Shown: positions 1 to 5,641 of the stretch, one piece after another
Position numbering within the stretch: the stretch's first letter is position 1
How the letters are laid out: each line of letters starts with the position of its first letter
Origin: Planctomycetota bacterium
GTDB lineage: Bacteria > Planctomycetota > UBA1135 > UBA2386
DNA length: 6,062 nt
NCBI GenBank assembly: GCA_020425885.1
Contig: JAGQRA010000874.1
Span: 1-6,062 of the forward strand
Direction of reading: 5' to 3'
The notes under the pieces: model-generated
Seen by the model: the letters and a program-made list of their open reading frames with translations, nothing else
Database searches by the model: none
Told to the model about the DNA's origin: nothing
Translations under genes and position numbers: made by a program

Positions 1-1245
1 CACGGCGGCAGCGCGACTTCACCGACCGCCCTGCTGCTGTCGCAGGTCGAAGACTGCAAGCGCTGTCACGAACCCGGCGAATGGAAGAGCGCACGGCCGA
101 CTCCCGAGCAGCACGCGACCTTCGGCTTCGCCCTGCGCGGCGCCCACGCCGAGACCGAGTGCGGCAACTGCCACGGCAGCGCAACGCAACCGGCTCGCTG
201 GCAGGGCCAGGCACCCGCCGTCGCCGCCTGCGCCAGCTGCCACGACCATCCGCACCAGCCGCAACTGATCGCGGCAGCGGTGGCCAGGGACGGCACCGAC
301 TGCACCGGCTGCCACGACGATTCGCACCGCGCTTTCACCGACGCCGAGATGCCACCCGCCTTGCACGCGGCGACCGGCTTTGCCCTGGTCCTCCCGCACA
401 CTGATGTCGCCTGCAAGGACTGTCACGCCGGCGACACCCGCGCCCTGCGGTTCCCGGGACGCGACGCCGCCGATTGCCGCGCCTGCCATCGCGACGTGCA
501 CGAGGCCCAGTTCGACAGCGAGCCGCGCTACGGCCAGTGCACGGACTGCCATCTGACGACGGCGTTCCACCCGACCCAGTTCGGCATCGCCGCACACAGC
601 AAGACCGCGTTCCCGCTGACGGGAGCTCACGACGCGGTGGCGTGCCAGGAGTGCCACCGCGAGCCGCAGAACGGTGCCCGACGATTCCGCGGCACACCCC
701 ACCGCTGCAGCGCCTGTCACGACGACGTTCACGGCGGCGCCTTCGATCGCCTGGGCCGGCCGGCGACCGTCGACGGCAAGCAGGACTGCTCGCGCTGCCA
801 CGACACCGCCGCCTTCGCCCCGGTGAGCACCGACTTCGATCATGCGATGTGGGCCGGCTACCCGCTCGTCGGCGCCCACGCGCGCACCGAGTGCGTGGCC
901 TGTCACCCGACCACGGCCGCGACGGCGAAGGTACACGGCCGACGACTCGGTCCGGCCACCGGCAAGCGTTGCGCCGATTGCCACCGCGATCCACACGCGG
1001 GCCAGTTCGCCGAGCGCGGCGCGACCGACTGCCGTCGCTGCCACGATGCAGAGGCGTTCGACGCCCGCCAGTTCGATCACGACAAGTGCCGGTTCAAGCT
1101 CGATGCCGCCCACAGCCCGCTCGAGTGCACGGCCTGTCACAAGCGCTACGACACCCAGGGCGGCAGCGTCGTGCGCTACAAGCCACTCGGCACGACCTGC
1201 GGCGACTGCCACAAGCTCGGCAGCAAGCACGGAGGTGGCAAGTGA
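1..1245 (+). CDS. Multihaem c-type cytochrome, 5' end outside window (15 haem motifs visible)
   Basis: The frame is open from base 1 to the TGA at 1243-1245, giving 414 visible residues; the start and signal peptide lie outside the window. Fifteen CXXCH motifs, begun by codons at 55, 160, 229, 301, 412, 478, 538, 643, 706, 787, 892, 970, 1030, 1126 and 1198, would each bind a haem covalently. They fall into five three-haem units (see the repeat entry). In most units the third CXXCH is followed by a DxH-type motif (CHRDVH, CHDDVH, CHRDPH), and the second is preceded by a [GA]AH about six residues upstream. This resembles periplasmic cytochromes with c3/c7-like bis-His haems. The only cysteine outside a haem motif is at 1087-1089 (DKCRF). 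The stop overlaps the next start by 4 bases. Beside a barrel gene, the likely role is carrying electrons through or up to the outer membrane. Which side it occupies, and its partners, are inferred. The cytochrome call is near certain; no specific named family is claimed. Confidence 0.95.
   Translation, partial: HGGSATSPTALLLSQVEDCKRCHEPGEWKSARPTPEQHATFGFALRGAHAETECGNCHGSATQPARWQGQAPAVAACASCHDHPHQPQLIAAAVARDGTDCTGCHDDSHRAFTDAEMPPALHAATGFALVLPHTDVACKDCHAGDTRALRFPGRDAADCRACHRDVHEAQFDSEPRYGQCTDCHLTTAFHPTQFGIAAHSKTAFPLTGAHDAVACQECHREPQNGARRFRGTPHRCSACHDDVHGGAFDRLGRPATVDGKQDCSRCHDTAAFAPVSTDFDHAMWAGYPLVGAHARTECVACHPTTAATAKVHGRRLGPATGKRCADCHRDPHAGQFAERGATDCRRCHDAEAFDARQFDHDKCRFKLDAAHSPLECTACHKRYDTQGGSVVRYKPLGTTCGDCHKLGSKHGGGK
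55..1242 (+). repeat. Five tandem three-haem modules inside the first cytochrome
   Basis: Units begin at the CXXCH codons at 55, 301, 538, 787 and 1030, a period of 82, 79, 83 and 81 residues. Each unit reads: CXXCH; a stretch with an aromatic-rich [FW] segment and a His; an F/Y-x-L..xH segment; CXXCH about six residues after that His; a basic or variable stretch; then a third CXXCH usually followed by x-D-x-H. Unit 4 is the clearest example: CSRCH, FDH, YPLVGAH, CVACH, CADCH, RDPH. The repeats are diverged at the DNA level, so this is an old protein-level duplication and not a recent tandem array. Confidence 0.85.
1231..1235 (+). promoter_or_regulatory. Ribosome binding site GGAGG deciding the GTG start of the barrel gene
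   Basis: GGAGG lies six bases upstream of the GTG at 1242, inside the last codons of the upstream cytochrome. It supports a start at 1242 for a frame that is otherwise open far upstream. The protein read from this GTG begins directly with a signal peptide. Confidence 0.75.
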
Positions 1246-2915
1246 GGTGGCCACGGCTCAGGCGGCTCGCTCCGCTGCTCGCGGCCGGGCTCGGCCTCGG
1301 CGTCGCAACTGCCCAGGAACGGACCGTGCAGGTCAAGGTCGTGTCGGCTTCGGTCGACAGCGTCTATTTCGATCACGGCCGCGACCTCGGACTCGAGGTC
1401 GGCACGATCGTGAAGCTGCTGCCGCCGGGCATGGCCAGCCTCGACGTCGAGATCCGGTCGGTGAGCAACACGTCGGCGCGGGCCGAGCTGCCGCCGGGAA
1501 TGCCGACGCCGCCGGTCGGGACGCCCGGTGAGGCACGGGTGGTTCGGAACGAAGCGGAGCCGACGCCGTCCCCCACGCCGCCGTCGCGACCGCTGCCCGG
1601 CCAGGCGCCGGAGCACCCGCCCTGGAGCCGGCAGGAACCGAAGCGGCAAGCCGACCAACCGCTGCTGGTGCCGACCTTTGGCCAACGTCCCGAGGACCGA
1701 CCGGCGACGCTCGATGGTCGCATCTTCGGCTCGGGCCAGTGGAACCGCGACATGGGCAGCAACCGCACCAGCGACTATGCCCTGGCGCGTCTGGGTGTGC
1801 GCGCCGATGCGACCAACTACTTCGGCACAGCCGAGCGCATCCGGTTCGCCGGCGAGTACGACTCCCGCCGCCTGATGCTGCCCGACGCGCCGGATCATTC
1901 CGACGACACGGTCCGGCTCGATCTGCTGTCGGTGGCCTTCGGCAACGAACAATGGGCTCCGACCGGCGTCGAGGTCGGCCGCTTCTACTCGCAGTATCTG
2001 CCCGAGATCGGATTGGTCGACGGCGTCGAGGTCGTGCGTCGGTTCGAAGGCGGCATGCGCGCCGGCGGCGGCATCGGCTCGTATCCGCGCCCGTTCCCGG
2101 CGCGCGATACCGGCGAGGACATGGGCGCGCACGCCTTCTTCGACTACGTCTCCGACCCGCGCCGCACCACAGCCGCCGCGGTCGGCCTGCAGAAGACCTG
2201 GCACAAGGGGGCGCCCGACCGCGACCTGCTGTTGCTGCGCATCGAGAACCGCCCGTTCGATCACGTCACCCTGTTCGGCAACGCCAAGGTCGACATCTAC
2301 ACCGGCGGCGACGACATCAAGGGCAGCGGTCTCGAGCTGACCGAGGCGATGACCTCGGCGCGCTACGACGCCCGCGCCGCCGGCACCGGACTCACCTACT
2401 CCCACTTCGCCTGGCCCGAGCTGAAGCGCGCCGAGTACCAGAACCTGCCGCTCGAGCTCGTCCAGAACGGCTCGGTCGACCGCGCCTCGTGGCAGGGCTG
2501 GATGCGACCGCACGACCTCGTCCGCCTCGGCCTGCGCGCCGACACCTGGCGCGATCAGGATCAGAACGGCACCTCGTACACGATCGACGGCAGCCTCCGC
2601 GATGCGCTCGGCGCCGGCTCGTGGCTGTCGCTGTCGGTGTTCCGTTCCGAGGGTGGCTACTCATCGGGCCCGGGTGCCCGCGCCGACTTCCGCGCGCCGC
2701 TGTATGCGGGTTCGTGGCGCCTGGGCTACCGCTGGCACCGCTACGAGGTCACCAACCTGGTCTCCGGCAACGAGGCCTACACACGCCAATCGGCGCAGGT
2801 CGGGATGACGATGCCGATCTCCAACTCCGGCAGCCTGGACGCCTCTCTCGAACGCTGGTTCGGCGAACGCGAGGATGCCTGGTCGCTCGGTCTCTACGTG
2901 CAATGGAGGTTCTGA
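1242..2915 (+). CDS. Putative outer-membrane beta-barrel of a porin-cytochrome conduit
   Basis: The GTG start at 1242 overlaps the upstream stop (GTGA) and gives 557 residues. Residues 1-24 form a signal peptide: basic MRWPRLRR, a Leu/Ala/Gly core, and cleavage probably after VATA24. Residues about 25-100 form a small beta-rich domain. Residues about 104-140 are a Pro-rich linker (PTPSPTPP, PGQAPEHPPW). Residues about 158-557 alternate polar and hydrophobic/aromatic positions, as in transmembrane beta-strands, and end in QWRF, a C-terminal Phe typical of proteins assembled by the BAM machinery. There is no cysteine in the whole protein, in sharp contrast to the cytochromes on both sides. Position between two multihaem cytochromes suggests it is the sheath of an electron conduit, analogous to MtrB/PioB or the Geobacter Omb porins. 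I see no sequence signature that places it in those families, and it is shorter than MtrB. Barrel call is good; conduit role is inferred from context. Confidence 0.8.
   Translation: MRWPRLRRLAPLLAAGLGLGVATAQERTVQVKVVSASVDSVYFDHGRDLGLEVGTIVKLLPPGMASLDVEIRSVSNTSARAELPPGMPTPPVGTPGEARVVRNEAEPTPSPTPPSRPLPGQAPEHPPWSRQEPKRQADQPLLVPTFGQRPEDRPATLDGRIFGSGQWNRDMGSNRTSDYALARLGVRADATNYFGTAERIRFAGEYDSRRLMLPDAPDHSDDTVRLDLLSVAFGNEQWAPTGVEVGRFYSQYLPEIGLVDGVEVVRRFEGGMRAGGGIGSYPRPFPARDTGEDMGAHAFFDYVSDPRRTTAAAVGLQKTWHKGAPDRDLLLLRIENRPFDHVTLFGNAKVDIYTGGDDIKGSGLELTEAMTSARYDARAAGTGLTYSHFAWPELKRAEYQNLPLELVQNGSVDRASWQGWMRPHDLVRLGLRADTWRDQDQNGTSYTIDGSLRDALGAGSWLSLSVFRSEGGYSSGPGARADFRAPLYAGSWRLGYRWHRYEVTNLVSGNEAYTRQSAQVGMTMPISNSGSLDASLERWFGEREDAWSLGLYVQWRF
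2905..2909 (+). promoter_or_regulatory. Ribosome binding site GGAGG for the lipoprotein cytochrome
   Basis: GGAGG lies five bases upstream of the ATG at 2915, inside the last codons of the barrel gene. With the 1-base stop/start overlap (TGATG, 2913-2917) it points to translationally coupled synthesis of the barrel and the downstream cytochrome. Confidence 0.75.
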
Positions 2916-4639
2916 TGGACACCCCAGTCGAATCGAATACCGGTCCTTCGCGCCGGCCGGGCCTGCTCGCCGCCTGCATGCTGACCCTCGTCGTCGCCTG
3001 CGCCACGTTCGTGCCCCAGCACGGCTGGGACGCGGACACCTACGGTCCGGTGGTGCCACACGACGGCTTCCCGGCCGACTGCACGCTGTGCCACGCCCCC
3101 GGCGATTGGCACACGATGCGCGCCGACTTCAAGTTCGACCACGAGGCCGAGACCGGCGTGGCGTTGTCGGGCGCCCACAACCAGGCCGGATGTCTGATGT
3201 GCCACAACGACCGCGGGCCGGTGGCGCAGTTCACCGCCCGCGGCTGCAGCGGTTGCCACGCCGATCCGCACCTGCAACGGCTCGGCCAGAACTGCAAGGA
3301 CTGCCACAACGAGGACACCTGGCAGCCGCGCGAGGCGATCGCGCAGCACGACCGGACGCGCTTTCCCCTGGTCGGCTCCCACGCCGCGGTGGCCTGCTTC
3401 CGCTGCCACGCCGGCGCCCAGGTCGGCAACTTCGCCGGCGCCAGCCCCGATTGCGGCAGCTGCCACATGGACGACCGGACGCGCTCGAAGGACCCCGATC
3501 ACATCCTGCTGAACTTCTCGACCGACTGCAAGACGTGCCACCTCGCGCTCGACTGGAAGCCGGCGCGGTTCAGCCACCCGGCATCGTTCCCCCTGACGCA
3601 CGGGCACTTCAACCTCGAGTGCCGTCAATGCCACACGACACCGAACTCGTTCACGGGCCTGTCGCCGGCGTGCGCCTCGTGCCACAGCGACGAGCACGCG
3701 GCGACGACCGAGCCCTCGCACCTCGCGGCCAGCTTCGGCACCGACTGCTCCGAGTGCCACACCACCGTCACCTTCCGCCAGGCGAACTGGCAGCACCCGG
3801 CCGGCTTCGCGATGACCTTCGGCCACGCCAATCGCAATTGCTCGGAGTGCCACACAGGCCAGAGCTACGTCAACACCTCGACCGACTGCGTGAGCTGCCA
3901 CCTCGACAACTACCAGTCGACCAACAATCCCAACCACGTGACGGCGCAGTTGCCGCAGGACTGCGAGCAGTGTCACAACACCGCCACCTGGCACGGCGCG
4001 AACATCGACCACCCGGCCTCGTTCCAGCTCGAGAACGCGCACGCGCTGGGCTGCAATTCGTGCCACACGCCACCCAACTACGCCGGCCTCAGCCCGGACT
4101 GCTACAGCTGCCACCAGGCGCAATACCAGGCCACGACCAACCCCAATCACATCGCCGCCAGCTACCCGCAGACCTGCCAGCAGTGCCACAACACGGTCAC
4201 CTGGCTCGGGGCGATCAGCCAGCATCCGAGCTCGTTCCCGCTCGAGAACGCGCACTTGCTCTCCTGCAACTCCTGCCACACACCGCCGAACTACTCCGGC
4301 CTGAGTCCGGCCTGCTACAGCTGTCACCAGCAGCAATACCAGGCCACGACCGACCCGTCGCACACGGCCTTCCAGATGAGCCACCAGTGCCTCGAGTGCC
4401 ACAACACGACGGCGTGGAACCCATCGAGCTTCAGCCACCAGTTCCCGATCACGAGCGGCAAGCACCGCAACATCAGCTGCTTCAGCTGCCACACCAACTC
4501 CGCCAACCGCTCCCTGTTCGCGTGCATCGACTGCCACGAGCACAACCAGCAGAACGCGGGGTCGCACCACGGCGGCGTCAACAACTACCAGTGGACGACC
4601 GCCGCGTGCTACTCGTGCCACCCGCAGGGGCGGGAGTGA
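2915..4639 (+). CDS. 22-haem c-type cytochrome lipoprotein
   Basis: This is a complete 574-residue gene with ATG at 2915 and TGA at 4637-4639. The N-terminus has Arg13-Arg14, a hydrophobic core from about 16 to 28 and a lipobox VVAC with the lipidated Cys at residue 29. The next residue is Ala, not Asp, which favours outer-membrane sorting by the enterobacterial rule. Twenty-two CXXCH motifs follow, from C56 (CTLCH) to C565 (CYSCH), arranged as seven three-haem units plus one final haem. From about residue 205 on, the protein is rich in Asn, Gln, Ser, Thr and Tyr, unlike the Arg/Asp/Ala-rich first cytochrome, which would fit a surface-exposed or extended protein. It has no cysteine outside CXXCH apart from C21 and C29 in the signal peptide. 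Likely role: outer-membrane-anchored electron carrier that receives or delivers electrons across the barrel, to an extracellular acceptor or from a donor. Direction and substrate cannot be read from sequence. It is the last gene of the visible operon. Confidence 0.95.
   Translation: MDTPVESNTGPSRRPGLLAACMLTLVVACATFVPQHGWDADTYGPVVPHDGFPADCTLCHAPGDWHTMRADFKFDHEAETGVALSGAHNQAGCLMCHNDRGPVAQFTARGCSGCHADPHLQRLGQNCKDCHNEDTWQPREAIAQHDRTRFPLVGSHAAVACFRCHAGAQVGNFAGASPDCGSCHMDDRTRSKDPDHILLNFSTDCKTCHLALDWKPARFSHPASFPLTHGHFNLECRQCHTTPNSFTGLSPACASCHSDEHAATTEPSHLAASFGTDCSECHTTVTFRQANWQHPAGFAMTFGHANRNCSECHTGQSYVNTSTDCVSCHLDNYQSTNNPNHVTAQLPQDCEQCHNTATWHGANIDHPASFQLENAHALGCNSCHTPPNYAGLSPDCYSCHQAQYQATTNPNHIAASYPQTCQQCHNTVTWLGAISQHPSSFPLENAHLLSCNSCHTPPNYSGLSPACYSCHQQQYQATTDPSHTAFQMSHQCLECHNTTAWNPSSFSHQFPITSGKHRNISCFSCHTNSANRSLFACIDCHEHNQQNAGSHHGGVNNYQWTTAACYSCHPQGRE
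3080..4606 (+). repeat. Seven tandem three-haem modules in the lipoprotein cytochrome
   Basis: Units begin at the CXXCH codons at 3080, 3293, 3527, 3746, 3962, 4175 and 4388; the first six are 71, 78, 73, 72, 71 and 71 residues long. Units 3-6 are the most regular. Each has CXXCH, then HP[AS][SG]F, a His six or seven residues before the second CXXCH, a third CXXCH (often CYSCH), and P[NS]H before the next unit. Units 5 and 6 match at about 49 of 71 positions in my hand alignment and share CNSCHTPPNY, GLSP and QYQATT, so they are the youngest pair. Unit 7 is degenerate. The spare histidines (about three per unit) equal the haem number, as expected for bis-His ligation. Confidence 0.88.
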
Positions 4640-4745
4640 GGGGCGGCGTGGCGATCGGGCGGCTGAGAAGTCGAGTGTCCGGCGACCGGTGCCAGGTCTC
4701 CTTCGCTGGGCCGTCACCGCCACCCCCCGGATGGCCGCCCTGCTT

Positions 4746-4790
4746 GATCATTCATGTCGTGAATGACAGTCATTCACGACATGAATGATC
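4746..4790. repeat. Perfect 22-bp inverted repeat with 1-base centre
   Basis: The left arm 4746-4767 and the right arm 4769-4790 are exact reverse complements around A4768. The arms contain the heptamer TCATTCA at 4748 and 4770 and its complement TGAATGA at 4760 and 4782, so each arm is itself a 7-5-7 inverted repeat (spacers TGTCG and CGACA). The site is AT-rich within a GC-rich window and overlaps both candidate ATG codons (4763, 4781) of the ATPase pseudogene. It could be a double operator, a cruciform-forming site or an mRNA hairpin hiding the start. There is no T-run after it, so it is not a canonical terminator. Confidence 0.9.
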
Positions 4791-5505
4791 TGCCAAGGCT
4801 GGTCGGAACGGCCCTGCGGCAGCGGCTGCAGGCGATGCCCGCCGTCATCGTGACCGGCGCGCGTCAGACCGGGAAGAGCACGCTGGCCGAGCACCTCGTG
4901 GCCGGAAGGCGCCAATACCGGACATTCGACGATCAGGAGGTGCAGGACGCGGCCCGCACTGCGCCGGACTAGCTGGTCGGCGGCCGCGAGCCGGTGACCC
5001 TCGACGAGATCCAACGCGAGCCGCAGCTGCTGCACGCCGTCAAGCGGGCGATCGACCGCGATCGCACCCCGGGTCGGTTCCTGCTGGCCGGCTCGGCCAA
5101 CCTGCTCATGATGCGCAGGGTCGCCGAGTCACTGGCCGGCCGCGCCAGCTATCTCACCTTGTGGCCGATGACCCGCCGTAAGCAGCTCGGGCTCGCCACT
5201 TCCGGCATGTGGGAGGAGCTGCTCGCGAGGCGTGGCGCGACGCCCGGCTCGAGCATGCCGAGCTCGGCTACAGGCGCACGGCAGTCGGCGACGAGGTCGA
5301 CTTCGTCATCGAAACCGACGACTGCCTGTTGCCGGTCGAGGTCAAGGCCACGACCAAGCCGCGAATCGGCGACGCGCGACACCTGCAGACGTTCCGACGC
5401 GAGCATGGCGACCGCGCCAGGTCAGGGCTGTTGCTGCACACTGGGTCCACGCTCGAGTGGCTGCTGCCGGACGTGCTCGCGGCGCCGTGGTGGCGCGTCT
5501 TGTAA
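4763..5505 (+). pseudogene. Broken AAA_14/DUF4143-type ATPase gene
   Basis: The N-terminal part starts at ATG 4763 or, equally plausible, ATG 4781. It has a Walker A motif GARQTGKST at residues 32-40 and is cut by an in-frame TAG at 4970-4972. The same frame continues with recognisable family sequence: VTLDEIQ (Walker B-like), GRFLLAGSANL, and SLAGRA followed by LTLWPMT, up to about 5230. The C-terminal DUF4143-like part then continues in another frame, from about 5220 to TAA at 5503-5505, with GDEVDFVIE, LLPVEVKAT, DARHLQTF and a final APWWRVL. Intact relatives are near 400 residues. Here about 155 plus 93 residues remain and the segment between LWPMT and EVDF is far too short, so an internal deletion with frame change removed roughly 150 residues. 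Such ATPases are widespread, often mobile accessory genes of unclear function. It is unrelated to the cytochrome operon and most likely non-functional. No ribosome binding site is evident. Confidence 0.85.
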
Positions 5506-5608
5506 TCGTCGCCCGACTGCCACCGCATCGCCGCCGCAGCGATGGCATCGCGCCAAGGAGAACCCGACCCAGCGGCTACCGCGATCACCATGTCCACCGA
5601 GTGACCGG

Positions 5609-5631
5609 GCCGCCGCGGGTCGCGCGGCGGC
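5609..5631 (-). terminator. GC-rich hairpin between convergent genes, possible terminator
   Basis: GCCGCCGCG (5609-5617) pairs perfectly with CGCGGCGGC (5623-5631) around the 5-base loop GGTCG. It starts 10 bases past the stop codon of the minus-strand gene and about 100 bases past the end of the ATPase pseudogene, so it could serve either direction. Neither flank has a T-run, so it is not a canonical intrinsic terminator, and such GC stems arise easily by chance in DNA of this composition. Confidence 0.4.
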
Positions 5632-5641
5632 GGCCGGCGAC

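Noticed and set aside
474..1241. Upstream extension of the barrel frame to an ATG at 474
   Set aside because: The added residues are an Arg/Pro-rich shadow of the cytochrome frame. The GTG at 1242 has a ribosome binding site and yields a clean signal peptide.
19..1254. Minus-strand open frame of 411 codons opposite the first cytochrome
   Set aside because: It has the same cause. Repeated VAVAAG-like strings are reverse complements of haem-motif codons. No start context or family resemblance.
1176..2513. Minus-strand open frame of 445 codons opposite the barrel gene
   Set aside because: It overlaps a gene with a clear signal peptide, ribosome binding site and stop/start coupling. The antisense translation is low-complexity.
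2966..2977. Alternative lipobox LAAC ending at Cys21 of the 22-haem cytochrome
   Set aside because: Only about four hydrophobic residues precede it after the arginines, too short for a signal-peptide core. VVAC at Cys29 gives a normal length.
3527..4387. Spaced repeat resembling a CRISPR-like array
   Set aside because: The period of about 215 bases is a protein-level repeat in frame with the cytochrome, and the DNA copies are diverged.
2894..4723. Minus-strand open frame of 609 codons opposite the lipoprotein cytochrome
   Set aside because: It is the antisense shadow of a GC-rich gene full of CXXCH codons: composition is Val/Ala/Arg-rich and low-complexity, with no motif. The plus strand explains the whole stretch.
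4640..4745. Terminator or promoter after the cytochrome operon
   Set aside because: Only short, long-range GC complementarities (for example GGGCGGC at 4641 with GCCGCCC at 4734) and no T-run or convincing -35/-10 pair.
5209..5505. Independent small gene from GTG 5209
   Set aside because: The product is just the C-terminal DUF4143-like tail of the broken ATPase. Its first residues come from the deletion junction and there is no ribosome binding site.
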